Of a DNA stretch of 21,511 nt, positions 1-7,980 are shown piece after piece. The stretch's first letter is position 1; every line of letters starts with the position of its first letter. The notes under the pieces were generated by a model, which was given only the letters and a program-made list of their open reading frames with translations, was not told the origin of the DNA and made no database searches. Source of the DNA: an uncultured Ruaniaceae bacterium (lineage in GTDB: Bacteria > Actinomycetota > Actinomycetes > Actinomycetales > Beutenbergiaceae); assembly GCA_947251855.1 (NCBI GenBank), contig CAMXUZ010000150.1:1-21511 (forward strand), in the 5' to 3' direction. Both the position numbers and the translations under genes were made by a program.

Positions 1-356
1 GGGAACACCGAGACCGACAGCGCGGTGGTGAGGATGAGCTTCTTGCCCTTGAAATCGAGCCGGGCGATCGCGTAGGCGCAGAACATCGAGAGGAGGACGG
101 CGACGACCGTGGAGATGATGGAGATGCCGATGGAGTTGCGCAGCGCGGGAAGGAAGATCTCCTGGGCGTCGCCGGCGAGGATCGTCTCGTAGTTCTCCCA
201 CGTCCACTCCGGTGGCAGGAGAGTGCCGGAGAAGAGCCCGTCCTGGGTCTTGAACGAGGTCATGAGGATCGAGTAGACGGGAAATAGTGACCACAGGAGA
301 ACCACCAGCGTGATCGCCGCCCACGCGAGCTTTTGCTTTCCGCTCAGGGCACCCAT
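1..356 (-). CDS. sugB: Sugar ABC transporter permease, SugB/MalG-like (partial, C-terminus outside window)
   Basis: This is the N-terminal 118 residues of an inner-membrane permease of the binding-protein-dependent sugar importers; the window edge cuts the rest. It starts MGALSGKQKLAWAAI, followed by a first membrane helix and the family's F-K-T-Q-D-G-L-F segment. The text PPEWTWENYETIL and a second helix ending CAYAIARLDFKGKK are typical of MalG/SugB-type subunits. The EAA loop that contacts the ATPase is not in view. The ATG at 354-356 lies two bases after the stop of the upstream permease gene, with a GGTGGTG-type ribosome site inside that gene's end, so the two are translated together. 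It should pair with the 359-1273 permease and the 1270-2520 binding lipoprotein. The symbol rests on the LpqY likeness of that lipoprotein; substrate identity is inferred. An ATPase gene (sugC) could follow outside the window. Confidence 0.85.
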   Translation of the reverse strand, partial: MGALSGKQKLAWAAITLVVLLWSLFPVYSILMTSFKTQDGLFSGTLLPPEWTWENYETILAGDAQEIFLPALRNSIGISIISTVVAVLLSMFCAYAIARLDFKGKKLILTTALSVSVF

Positions 357-358
357 CG

Positions 359-1273
359 TTAATCACCACCCGTTTGGCCGGCGAGATCGACTTTGAAACC
401 CTTGATCGCGATGAACGCGATCGCGAGCACGCATAGGAACAGCAGTACCGAGATCGCCGAGCCGAGGCCGATCTCGAGCCGTCCGATGGAGGTGTTGTAG
501 GCGAGCAGGGAGAGCACTTCGGTGTTGTTCGCCCCGCCGGTCATGATGAATACGTTGTCGAAGATCCGGAAGGCCTCGAGTGCGCGGAAGAGCACGGCGA
601 CCATGATCGCGGCCTTCATATTCGGCAAGGTCACGCGCTTGAGTACTTGGGCACCCGTCGCGCCGTCGACCCGCGCGGCCTCCTCCAACTCCCCCGGTAC
701 CTGGGCGAGCCCAGACAGGAGCAACAGAGAGATGAATGGGGTCGTTTTCCAGATCTCGGAAGCGATGATGACGAACAGCGATGTGCCCGTGTGCGCGAAC
801 CAGTTGAGATCTTCGGTGATCCCTGGGAGCCAGGAGAACCAGTTATTGATGTAGCCCGCGGAGTTGATGTCGAAGGCGTAGAACCACGCGAACGCCGAGA
901 CCACGGTGATGATCCCATAGGGCACGAGGATCGCCGTGCGAACGATCCCCCGCAGGTTCTTGATCGCCCGGTGCATGACCATCGCGAGCACGAAACCGAT
1001 CACGAGTTCGACGGCGACCGTGACGATCGTGATGAGCAGGGTAATGCCCAGCGACTGCCAGAACTTCACATCCCCGAGCACGACCGTGTAGTTGTGGATA
1101 CCGATGAATTCCTTCTCATCGGGGGCGGTGAGGCGGAAGTTGAACATCGAATCGATGACCGCTTGGATGATCGGGTACAAGGTGACCGCGAGCATCACCA
1201 CGAACGCGGGCCCGGCGAGCCACCAACCGAGGCGAGCCTCGGAGCGGGAGCGGGCGGAGGTGGGGGAACTCAT
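359..1273 (-). CDS. sugA: Sugar ABC transporter permease, SugA/MalF-like
   Basis: A 304-residue polytopic membrane protein of the sugar-importer permease family. A short cytoplasmic N-terminus leads into a helix (GWWLAGPAFVVMLAVTLYP), a periplasm-side segment ending F-I-G-I-H-N-Y, and then about five more helices. The cytoplasmic EAA loop, EAARVDGAT at residues 198-206, is the ATPase docking site. The frame stays open 30 codons further upstream, but the ATG at 1271-1273 is chosen. It overlaps the stop of the binding-protein gene as ATGA, has GGGGAG eight bases before it, and gives a normal family N-terminus. The gene sits between the binding lipoprotein and the second permease with almost no spacing, so the three form one operon. 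A trehalose-type substrate is inferred from the neighbouring LpqY-like protein. Confidence 0.88.
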   Translation of the reverse strand: MSSPTSARSRSEARLGWWLAGPAFVVMLAVTLYPIIQAVIDSMFNFRLTAPDEKEFIGIHNYTVVLGDVKFWQSLGITLLITIVTVAVELVIGFVLAMVMHRAIKNLRGIVRTAILVPYGIITVVSAFAWFYAFDINSAGYINNWFSWLPGITEDLNWFAHTGTSLFVIIASEIWKTTPFISLLLLSGLAQVPGELEEAARVDGATGAQVLKRVTLPNMKAAIMVAVLFRALEAFRIFDNVFIMTGGANNTEVLSLLAYNTSIGRLEIGLGSAISVLLFLCVLAIAFIAIKGFKVDLAGQTGGD

Positions 1274-2520
1274 AACAGCTTCTCCCCTCTGAGCACTTGA
1301 GTGATGTAATCGTTCGACGCCTTCGGGGTGATATCGGGGTTGACGGCGCCCGGCGGGTGCCACGTGTTCTGCAGGCCGAGCGAGATTTCGTTGTAGAACG
1401 GTGACTGTGGCCGGGGTGCGGCGGCGTCGAGGGAATCGCGGATGAGATCGGACATCGGGAATTCCTCCTTGACCTCATCGTCGTCATAGGCCTCCTTGGC
1501 CGAGGGCGGGTTGCCGTCGGTGAGGAAGTATTCGGTTTGATGCTCGGGCTGCACGATGCACTTGACCGCCTCATAAGCGAGATCGGTGTTTTTCGAAAAT
1601 GCGCTCACGCCGAGGTTGATTCCACCGACGGGCGGGGCGGATTCGGTGTCCTCGTCGACCCGGGGATACATCGCCCACCCGATGTCATCGAGGAGGTCTT
1701 CATTCGCCGCCCCGATCGCGCTCCACACGAATGGCCAGTTGACCATGAACGCCCCCTTGTCCCCTTGGAAGAGGTTCATCGATGCGTTCTCATCCGCGGT
1801 CGGCAGGCCCGCGCCCGCCAGGCCCTCCTTGCCGATCTCCGAAATGATCTCCGCCGCCTTGCGGCCCTCGTCAGAATCGAGGCCGAGCTCGATCTCATCG
1901 GACTTATCCGCACCGGCGGTAACGATCTCACCGCCGGCCGAAGCGATGAGGGCGTTGATCCATACGGTGAGGGATTCCTCTTTCGCCCCCTGGACCCCGA
2001 TGAACAGATCGTTGTCCTTGGCGGCCTCGATGAGCTCCTCCCACGTGACCTTGTCCATATCGAGATCGAGGTCTTCGACCACGGACGTGCGGTACCAGAG
2101 CAACTGCGGGTTGGCCCAGAACGGAACGGCAACCAGCTCCTCGTTCCACGTCGCCGATTCGACCGAGCCTTGCACGATCCCGTCCGTGTCCTGCAGCTCC
2201 TCGGGAACCTCGGCGAGGAACCCGGGTTCGGCGAATTCTGGGATGAACGGCGGGTCCAGGCTCATGATGTCGATCGACGAATCTTCAGCGGCGAGCCGGC
2301 GGGCCAACTGTTCTCGTTGCGAGGAGGCCTCCCGCGGTAGGGTGGAAACGTTGATCCGGTATTCGCCGTCGGCTTCCTCCGTGCACGCCTGCGCGATCGC
2401 TTCTTGACCGCCGTCGTCAGGGTTGGTGTACCAAGTGAGCACGGGAGTGCCGGACCCGCCGGTGCACGCGGCGAGCGCGAGGAGGGAAACGAGTCCGAAA
2501 CTCACCAGCTGACGACGCAT
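1270..2520 (-). CDS. lpqY: LpqY-like sugar-binding lipoprotein of ABC importer
   Basis: A 416-residue extracellular solute-binding lipoprotein. The signal peptide MRRQLVSFGLVSLLALAAC ends in the lipobox L16-A17-A18-C19, so the mature protein is lipid-anchored outside the membrane. Several stretches match my memory of mycobacterial LpqY, the trehalose receptor of LpqY-SugABC. They include a tyrosine-rich start followed by DGGQEAIAQAC, STLPREASSQREQLARRL, DIMSLD, EFAEPGF, PQLLWYR, an SAGGEIV segment, NWPFVW and GGINLGVS. The start is the ATG at 2518-2520, preceded by GAGGGAGGAAT, an excellent ribosome site; a longer open frame upstream has no signal peptide and is rejected. The gene leads the operon 2520 to 1. 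No clear promoter could be fixed in the 375 bases upstream. Trehalose as substrate is an inference from similarity; other disaccharides are possible. Confidence 0.82.
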   Translation of the reverse strand: MRRQLVSFGLVSLLALAACTGGSGTPVLTWYTNPDDGGQEAIAQACTEEADGEYRINVSTLPREASSQREQLARRLAAEDSSIDIMSLDPPFIPEFAEPGFLAEVPEELQDTDGIVQGSVESATWNEELVAVPFWANPQLLWYRTSVVEDLDLDMDKVTWEELIEAAKDNDLFIGVQGAKEESLTVWINALIASAGGEIVTAGADKSDEIELGLDSDEGRKAAEIISEIGKEGLAGAGLPTADENASMNLFQGDKGAFMVNWPFVWSAIGAANEDLLDDIGWAMYPRVDEDTESAPPVGGINLGVSAFSKNTDLAYEAVKCIVQPEHQTEYFLTDGNPPSAKEAYDDDEVKEEFPMSDLIRDSLDAAAPRPQSPFYNEISLGLQNTWHPPGAVNPDITPKASNDYITQVLRGEKLL

Positions 2521-2796
2521 ATTCCTCCCTCGCAACCACCTGCGGTCCTCTCGCCCGCGGCTGGGTCTCATGACGCTAGTAGTACTGGTCAGCGGCGAGG
2601 AAGGGGTTGAAAGTTCCCAGCGGCAGCGGTAACGCGCGATGACTGCCGCGCGGCGAGCCGAGGTGCTGCGGCGCTCCTGGGTTTCACCGCTCGTTCTCCC
2701 GCGACGACCGCTGTCGGCCGCGGTCGCGCCCTGTTTGCGGTACCAGCGACTGGGCAAGCTTCGTTCATTTGTAATAGCTCTCCGGCCCTGACGTGT

Positions 2797-2826
2797 TTGT
2801 GAGCGCAAACATTTTTCGGTTAATAT
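2797..2826 (+). promoter_or_regulatory. Promoter of the second sugar importer
   Basis: A -35-like TTGTGA (2797-2802) and a good -10 TAATAT (2821-2826) are separated by 18 bases and point toward the binding-protein gene at 2896. The predicted transcript would have a leader of about 60 bases. The LacI-type operator overlaps the -35 and spacer. Confidence 0.6.
2798..2813 (+). promoter_or_regulatory. LacI-family operator (copy 1), importer promoter
   Basis: The 16 bases TGTGAGCGCAAACATT occur here and, in reverse complement, at 7981-7996 upstream of the beta-galactosidase; the match is exact. The site is an imperfect palindrome (GTTTGTGAGCGCAAAC at 2795-2810) centred on GC, as in LacI/GalR-family operators. 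With the preceding T, its left half reads TTGTGAGCG, the same as the left half of E. coli lacO1. It overlaps the proposed -35 element, so a bound repressor would block RNA polymerase. The LacI-family protein at 8060-9079 is the probable ligand; this is inferred. Confidence 0.8.
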
Positions 2827-2895
2827 GGAAGGTGCACGCAGGAAAGGAACCGGTCGTGCAGAGCATCGAACGCTATCTCGCGGAAGAGAGAGAAA

Positions 2896-4197
2896 ATGCC
2901 AAATTCACGTAGTGCGCGCACCGCAGCAGTATTGACCGTGGGCGCCTTGTCAGTTTTCGGACTTGCCGCGTGCGGCTCCAGCTCCGGTGATGATGCCGAT
3001 GAGGTCACCTTGCAATACATGCACCGCCTGCCCGACGGGGAGGGCATGACCTCCGTTAACGAGATCGTGGAACGCTGGAACGAGGAGAACCCCGACGTCC
3101 AGGTCAATGCCACGAAGTTCGACGGCGAAGCAAGCGACATGATCCTCAAGCTCGAGACGGACGCCAAAGCCGACAACGCTCCCTGCCTCGCGCAGCTCGG
3201 TTACGCGGAGGTGCCCCAGGTCTACGCCAAGGGTCTACTCCAGGACGTGAGTGAGGAAGCCGCGAAGTACGAGGACAACTTCTCCTCCGGAGCGTTCAGC
3301 GGGATGCGCGTGGGTGACGCCGTCGTCGGCATCCCCCAAGACACCGGCCCGCTCGTGTACTTCTACAACGAGGCCGAATTCGAGGAGCTCGGGATCGAGG
3401 TGCCCGCCACCCTTGACGACCTCACCGAGTCCTCCGCGATCGCCGCGAAGGAAGACAAATTCATCACGGCCTTCACCCCCGATGAGGCGCACAACTGGCT
3501 CTCCGGGCAGGCAGCTGCCGCAGGCGACGTCTGGTTCACCACCGAAGGCGATGAATGGCAGGTCGACGCGGAAGGCCCGGGCTCGCAGGCCGTGGCCGAG
3601 TTCTGGCAACACCTCATCGATGAGGAGCAGACGATCACGACCGAACGGTGGGGTGAAGCGTTCGATAAGGCCCTCACCGATGGCAGACTCATCGGCCACG
3701 TGGGCGCGGCCTGGGAGGCCGGTTTCCTCCTCGATTCCCTCGACGGGTCCGACGCCGAAGGGCAGTGGCGGGTTGCGCAACTGCCCGATTTCGGGGCGGG
3801 TGAGATGACCGGGCCCGACGGCGGTTCCGGCGTCGCGGTGATGAAGAGTTGTGAGCACCCCGCGGAGGCGATGGAGTTCAACAACTGGTTCAACACCCAG
3901 ATCGACGACCTCGCATCGCAGGGCCTCGTCGTCGCGGCGACGACCGACATCCCGAACACCAGTGAGAAGATGGAACGCCAGTTCGGCGGCCAGGACGTCC
4001 TTGGAGAACTCGCGGAAGCGACCGAGAACCTTAACCCGGACTTCGGCTTCGCCCCCGGTTTCTCCACCCTGACGAAGATGAACGAGACCGCGGCGGACGC
4101 CGCCTCGGGATCGGCCACGGTTGCCGACGTCTTCACCACGGCGCAGGAGACGATCGTTGGTGCGATGAAGGATCTCAACCTTCCAGTCGCTGAGTAA
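2896..4197 (+). CDS. Extracellular solute-binding lipoprotein (family 1) of sugar ABC importer
   Basis: A 433-residue substrate-binding lipoprotein. The signal peptide ends in the lipobox L23-A24-A25-C26, followed by a Gly/Ser/Asp-rich linker. The start of the first lobe (EVTLQYMHRLPDGEGMTSVNEIVERWNEENP cut in two by the linker-to-lobe junction) has the pattern of family-1 sugar-binding proteins: a helix with W-N-E-x-N-P, then PCLAQLGYAEVPQVYAKG. The ATG at 2896 follows a GGAAGAGAGAGA ribosome site. Two permease genes follow on the same strand after a hairpin, and no ATPase gene follows them. Sharing an operator with the intracellular GH35 beta-galactosidase suggests that the ligand is a beta-galactoside or galacto-oligosaccharide. 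The exact sugar cannot be read from the sequence. Confidence 0.88.
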   Translation: MPNSRSARTAAVLTVGALSVFGLAACGSSSGDDADEVTLQYMHRLPDGEGMTSVNEIVERWNEENPDVQVNATKFDGEASDMILKLETDAKADNAPCLAQLGYAEVPQVYAKGLLQDVSEEAAKYEDNFSSGAFSGMRVGDAVVGIPQDTGPLVYFYNEAEFEELGIEVPATLDDLTESSAIAAKEDKFITAFTPDEAHNWLSGQAAAAGDVWFTTEGDEWQVDAEGPGSQAVAEFWQHLIDEEQTITTERWGEAFDKALTDGRLIGHVGAAWEAGFLLDSLDGSDAEGQWRVAQLPDFGAGEMTGPDGGSGVAVMKSCEHPAEAMEFNNWFNTQIDDLASQGLVVAATTDIPNTSEKMERQFGGQDVLGELAEATENLNPDFGFAPGFSTLTKMNETAADAASGSATVADVFTTAQETIVGAMKDLNLPVAE

Positions 4198-4209
4198 CGA
4201 ATGACGACC

Positions 4210-4240
4210 GTGGGTCAGCGCCGATTCGGCGCTGACCCAC
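4210..4240 (+). promoter_or_regulatory. Intercistronic stem-loop after the binding-protein gene
   Basis: A perfect 13-bp stem (GTGGGTCAGCGCC pairing with GGCGCTGACCCAC) closes a five-base loop GATTC. It lies between the stop of the binding-protein gene and the ribosome site of the first permease gene. No run of T follows, so it is not a strong intrinsic terminator. Such hairpins commonly protect the upstream message or cause partial termination, giving more binding protein than permease; that role is inferred here. Confidence 0.75.
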
Positions 4241-4255
4241 CCTTGGAGCACCACC

Positions 4256-5203
4256 ATGGCCGAATTGGACCAGGCACCACTACCGGCGGCGAGATTCGCG
4301 AAGCGAACGCGCAGTAAGCGGCACGAAGCAACCACGGGTTGGCTATTCATGCTGCCCTTCTCCGCGTTGTTCCTCGTCGTCTTCCTCATCCCGATCATCG
4401 TTTCGATCAAATCCGCCTTCTTCGACTCGGTCTCCTCCGGCGGGGATCTCTATGGCGGTGGGGAACTCACCGAAACCTTCGTAGGACTGAAGAACTTCGC
4501 CCGCGCAGTCGAGAACGAAGCCTTCTGGGTGGGGATGGCACGCGTCGTCGGGTACGCCGCGTTCCAGATTCCGGTGATGATCCTCTCGGCCTTGGTACTC
4601 GCTCTGCTGCTCGACTCCTTCATCGTTCGCCGCCCGGGGCTGTTCCGGCTGTCCTTCTTCCTCCCGTACGCGATCCCGGGAGTCATCGCCGCGATGATGT
4701 GGCTGTACCTGTACACCCCGGAAGTCTCCCCGTTCCTGCCCTACCTGCCGGACAGCGTCAACCTCATGGCCCCCTCCACGGTGCTCGCCTCCATGGCGAA
4801 CATGACGACCTGGACGTACACGGGCTACAACATGCTCATCTTCCTCGCCGCGCTGCAGGCGATCCCACACGACCTGTACGAGGCGGCCCGGATCGATGGC
4901 GCGAGCGGGATCCAGGTGGCGACGAAGATCAAGATCCCCCTCGTCCGTGGGGCCGCCCTGCTGGCCGTCCTACTCTCGATCATCGGCACCATCCAACTGT
5001 TCAACGAGCCCACGATCATGGCGAGCGCGAACCCCTGGATGGGCCGGGATTACACCCCGATGATGCTCACCTACAGCTCGATGATGGGCGAGATCTCCCC
5101 ATCAGGCTCCGGGCCCGCATCCGCCTACTCGCTGCTGATGGCGGTCATCGCCGGGTTGCTCGCAGTGGTGTACGCGCTCGTGCAACGTCGAAAGGCGGAC
5201 TGA
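4256..5203 (+). CDS. Sugar ABC transporter permease, MalF-like
   Basis: A 315-residue inner-membrane permease. A basic cytoplasmic N-terminus (residues 1-25) precedes the first helix (TTGWLFMLPFSALFLVVFL) and a further set of about five helices. The ATPase-docking EAA loop is EAARIDGAS at residues 209-217. The ATG at 4256 has GGAG a few bases upstream and follows the 4210-4240 hairpin. The stop TGA shares its last base with the ATG of the next gene (TGATG), so translation is coupled. With the 2896-4197 lipoprotein and the next permease it forms an importer lacking its own ATPase. The substrate is probably a beta-galactoside, judged from the shared operator with the GH35 gene. Confidence 0.9.
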   Translation: MAELDQAPLPAARFAKRTRSKRHEATTGWLFMLPFSALFLVVFLIPIIVSIKSAFFDSVSSGGDLYGGGELTETFVGLKNFARAVENEAFWVGMARVVGYAAFQIPVMILSALVLALLLDSFIVRRPGLFRLSFFLPYAIPGVIAAMMWLYLYTPEVSPFLPYLPDSVNLMAPSTVLASMANMTTWTYTGYNMLIFLAALQAIPHDLYEAARIDGASGIQVATKIKIPLVRGAALLAVLLSIIGTIQLFNEPTIMASANPWMGRDYTPMMLTYSSMMGEISPSGSGPASAYSLLMAVIAGLLAVVYALVQRRKAD

Positions 5204-6111
5204 TGACTGCCGTCAAACCGAGCTCCCTCTCCCGGTCAATGAAACGGAGCGGTGGCAACGGGCGGGTCTCCCCGCTCTCCGCTCCTTCCCCCCTCGGGCG
5301 CACGATGGGCATCATCGCCCTGGGCGTGGGCATCATCTATTTCCTCGCGCCCGTATTCTGGCTCGTCATCGCCTCGACCAAAAGCAACGCCGATCTTAAT
5401 AACAGCTTCGGTTTCTGGTTCGCCGACTGGAACCTCGGCGCGAACTACGCGAGCCTCATGGCCTGGACCCAGGATCTGTTCTGGCGATGGGTGGCCAACT
5501 CCGTCCTGTACTCCGTCACGGCAGGCGCGGTGGGCACGCTCGTGGCCGTCATGGCAGGATACGCGATCGCGAAGTTCGCATTCCCGGGCAAGAAGATCGC
5601 CGTCGGGATGATCATGGGCGGGCTGCTGCTGCCCGTCGCGCTCTTGACGGTTCCCCTGTATATCGAGTTCCACGCCCTCGGGCTCACGAACACGATCTGG
5701 GCGATCATCATCCCCTCCGCCGCCTCGCCGTTCGGAGTGTTCTTAGGGATGGTCTACGCCGACTCCTCCGTGCCCACAGAACTGCTTGAAGCCGCCCGGA
5801 TCGACGGGGCGAGCGAGGGCCGCATCTTCTTCACGATGGTGCTGCGCCTCCTCGGACCGGCGATGGTCACGATCTTCCTGTTCATCTTCGTAGCGACATG
5901 GAACAACTTCCTGCTGCCGCTGATGATGCTTTCCAGCCAGGAGCTCAAGCCCGTCACCCTGGGCCTATATGGAATGATGAGCTACTTCTCACCCGAGAAG
6001 GGCGCGGTGATGCTCGGCGCGCTCCTGGGTGTACTTCCGCTGATCGTCCTGTTCTTCACGCTGCAACGCTACTGGCGCTCGGGCCTCGCCGCGGGTGCGG
6101 TGAAGGGCTGA
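5203..6111 (+). CDS. Sugar ABC transporter permease, MalG-like
   Basis: A 302-residue inner-membrane permease, the partner of the preceding subunit. Residues 1-33 are a basic, Ser-rich cytoplasmic tail. Helices then follow, with AGYAIAKFAFPGKK in the first third and the EAA loop EAARIDGAS at residues 196-204. The reading frame is open far upstream through the previous gene, but only from 5203 does it encode permease-like sequence. The ATG there overlaps the previous stop as TGATG, so it is taken as the start. The C-terminus, LQRYWRSGLAAGAVKG, is the conserved end of MalG-type subunits. It is the last gene of this operon; a bidirectional terminator hairpin follows. Confidence 0.9.
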   Translation: MTAVKPSSLSRSMKRSGGNGRVSPLSAPSPLGRTMGIIALGVGIIYFLAPVFWLVIASTKSNADLNNSFGFWFADWNLGANYASLMAWTQDLFWRWVANSVLYSVTAGAVGTLVAVMAGYAIAKFAFPGKKIAVGMIMGGLLLPVALLTVPLYIEFHALGLTNTIWAIIIPSAASPFGVFLGMVYADSSVPTELLEAARIDGASEGRIFFTMVLRLLGPAMVTIFLFIFVATWNNFLLPLMMLSSQELKPVTLGLYGMMSYFSPEKGAVMLGALLGVLPLIVLFFTLQRYWRSGLAAGAVKG

Positions 6112-6124
6112 TGCGACTCCCGTA

Positions 6125-6166
6125 ACGGGTGGGCGCGGCCGCCTAAACGTGGCCGCTCCCACCCGT
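6125..6166. terminator. Bidirectional terminator hairpin between convergent operons
   Basis: Arms 6125-6140 (ACGGGTGGGCGCGGCC) and 6151-6166 (GGCCGCTCCCACCCGT) pair over 16 positions with one mismatch around a ten-base loop. The hairpin lies just past the permease stop on the plus strand and just past the beta-galactosidase stop on the minus strand. T-runs are absent, as is common in high-GC actinomycete terminators. Confidence 0.75.
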
Positions 6167-6173
6167 GCGTGCG

Positions 6174-7958
6174 TTAGGAGCCGATGAACTCCTCCGGCGG
6201 ACCGAACTCCGGTGCTTCGCGCACCTCGACCGCTTCGCCGAGACCGTCGACGTCCAACACCCTCACGGTGTTCGCCCCCGCTCGCCACAGTGGTGCCGGG
6301 GCGTAGAGCGTTTCTTGGGGCCCGACCGACCAGTAGCGGCCGAGGAGGAACCCGTTGAGCCACACGAGAGCCTTCGTGCAGCCCGGGAGTGCGAGCCACG
6401 CGTCGAGGGGCTCGGCCACCTCGATCGTCGCGACGGCGAGGCCGGCCCTCGTTGCCTTGGCATCCACATGCGTGCGCCCGGCAGAGCTCGCGGTGGTTGT
6501 CGGTGGCTCTTGCGGGAGCACCTGGTGGTGCCAGCCGTGGACGTAGCGGCGGCCGATCCGCACGCCTCCCAGGATCCCCTTCCGCTCCCCCGTCAGCGGG
6601 CCGTAATTCACTCGTCCGAGGCTTTCGACGATGATCGTCAGGTGGGCCTGCTCGGCGCTGCCAGGCATCGCCACCGAGGTCTGTCCGTCCCGCACGAGCG
6701 TCGCGTGGCGTACGCCGTCGAGGAACACCGCGGCCCGATCGTGCAGGCCGTCGATGTGCAACTGGGAACCAGCGTCGTAGGAAATCTCTGCGTGGTAGGC
6801 GACGAAGCCGTCTTCAGCGCCGAGTTCTTCGAAGGTGAGCGGGGCCGGGCTCGGCGGGGTGCTCGGCAGGCTGTCGAACACCTCCAGCACCCCGGAGACG
6901 AAGGTGAGCGGCGCTCGGTTGGCCGGCTGGAACCGCGGGAGGGGCGGCAGCTCGGGGAGTGCGCGGTCGTGGAAAGGGGCGAGGGCTTCACGCAGCGCGA
7001 GGTACTTGTCGTTGATGGTGCCGTCCTCGCCGATGGGAGCGTCGTAGTCGTAGCTCGTAATCGTCGGCTGCAAGACCTCGTCGTGGTTCGCCCCGTTCCA
7101 GAACCCGAAGTTCGTTCCCCCGTGTGCCATGTAGAGGCTGAACGACCCGCCGATCTCGAGGATATCGTTGATCGTTTCCATCATGCTTGCCGCGGAACGG
7201 ACGTGGTGGGGTTCGGTCCAATGGTCGAACCATCCGCCCCACATCTCGCTGCAGACGAAGGGGGTTTCGGGCCGGTGGATCTTTCGGGCACGTTCGACTC
7301 CGGAGCCGAACGTGAAGGTCGGCAGGGCTCCACCCACCGATCCGTTCGCGTGCATGTCCGCGGTGGTGCCGTCCGCGGTGGTGAGGAGTTCGACGATCCC
7401 CCTCGACGTGAGCGCCTCGCGCACGTAGGTGAGGTACTCACCGTCGCTGCCGAAGGATCCGTACTCATTCTCCACTTGAACAGCGACGATCGGCCCGCCA
7501 TGGGCCGCTTGTAGCGGGGCGACCCGCGGGAGCAGCTCGTCGAACCACCTGTCCATCGCAGCGATGAAATCCGGGTCCATCGTCCGGATCGTTCGGGCGC
7601 GTCCGGTGAGCCAGTATGGGAGGCCCCCATTCGACCACTCCGCGCAGATGTAGGGCCCGGGCCGCAAGAAGACGTCGAGCCCTGCCTCACCGGCGAGCTC
7701 GATGTATCGCTCAAGGTCACGCCACCCGGAGAAGTCCACTTCCCCCTCCGCGCGCTCGTGGAAATTCCATGCGACGTAGGTGTCCACGGTATTCATCCCG
7801 AGTGCGGCGAGGCGCTGGAGCCGATCCGCCCACTGGTCGGGATGAACGCGAAAATACTGCATCGAGCCGGAGAGCATCCGGTGCGGACGACCGTTCTTAT
7901 ATAGCTCGCCCCCACCCCAAGTGAGGCAGGGTGAGGGCGCGGAAGCTGCGTGCGACAT
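6174..7958 (-). CDS. Intracellular GH35 beta-galactosidase (BgaC-like)
   Basis: A 594-residue glycoside hydrolase family 35 enzyme, close in length to bacterial BgaC proteins (about 590). The N-terminal TIM barrel begins with the family hallmark of a remembered R-M-L-S-G-S-M-Q-Y-F-R motif (residues 27-37), then VDTYVAWNFHE and LRPGPYICAEW (residues 98-108). The acid/base glutamate is E165 in QVENEYG and the nucleophile is E238 in CSEMWGGWF. Beta-sandwich domains follow to the C-terminus. No signal peptide is present, so it acts on sugars already imported. The ATG at 7956-7958, with GGAG eight bases upstream, is preferred over the TTG just before it. A LacI-type operator sits directly upstream, identical to that of the importer at 2896-6111, which likely supplies the substrate. 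Whether it prefers beta-1,3- or beta-1,4-linked galactose cannot be told from sequence. Confidence 0.92.
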   Translation of the reverse strand: MSHAASAPSPCLTWGGGELYKNGRPHRMLSGSMQYFRVHPDQWADRLQRLAALGMNTVDTYVAWNFHERAEGEVDFSGWRDLERYIELAGEAGLDVFLRPGPYICAEWSNGGLPYWLTGRARTIRTMDPDFIAAMDRWFDELLPRVAPLQAAHGGPIVAVQVENEYGSFGSDGEYLTYVREALTSRGIVELLTTADGTTADMHANGSVGGALPTFTFGSGVERARKIHRPETPFVCSEMWGGWFDHWTEPHHVRSAASMMETINDILEIGGSFSLYMAHGGTNFGFWNGANHDEVLQPTITSYDYDAPIGEDGTINDKYLALREALAPFHDRALPELPPLPRFQPANRAPLTFVSGVLEVFDSLPSTPPSPAPLTFEELGAEDGFVAYHAEISYDAGSQLHIDGLHDRAAVFLDGVRHATLVRDGQTSVAMPGSAEQAHLTIIVESLGRVNYGPLTGERKGILGGVRIGRRYVHGWHHQVLPQEPPTTTASSAGRTHVDAKATRAGLAVATIEVAEPLDAWLALPGCTKALVWLNGFLLGRYWSVGPQETLYAPAPLWRAGANTVRVLDVDGLGEAVEVREAPEFGPPEEFIGS

Positions 7959-7980
7959 CAAGAGAACTCCAAACCAAAGT

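Larger units (their letters stand above)
2521..2895. other. Divergent intergenic region between two sugar-importer operons
   Basis: The 375 bases separate the left-running LpqY-like operon from the right-running second importer. The right end holds a recognisable promoter and a LacI-type operator (annotated separately). I found no convincing promoter for the leftward operon. The frame that stays open to 2808 on the minus strand encodes an arginine/serine-rich stretch without likeness to anything and is taken as chance coding potential of GC-rich DNA. No small RNA or riboswitch structure was recognised. Confidence 0.6.

Noticed and set aside
2572..2592. A possible operator around TGACGCTAGTAGTACTGGTCA upstream of the LpqY-like gene
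   Set aside because: Only the outer TGAC/GTCA arms match; the inner positions do not pair, so this is not distinguishable from chance.
2521..2808. A 96-codon upstream extension of the LpqY-like gene
   Set aside because: It is Arg/Ser-rich and unlike any known domain, and would bury the signal peptide; the ATG at 2520 has a strong ribosome site and a proper lipobox signal peptide follows.
3235..4410. A 391-codon open frame antisense to the binding-protein gene
   Set aside because: It is composed of Gly/Arg/Val/Glu-rich text typical of antisense frames in GC-rich genes, lacks domain likeness, and lies opposite a clearly conserved gene.
4339..5202. A long open frame upstream of the second permease that would give a 590-residue protein
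   Set aside because: It is the out-of-frame shadow of the first permease gene, Arg/Pro/His-rich in composition; the true start is the ATG at 5203 in the TGATG overlap.
6165..7514. A 449-codon open frame antisense to the GH35 gene
   Set aside because: The opposite strand encodes the conserved GH35 catalytic domain; this frame is a GC-codon shadow with no recognisable motif or start signals.
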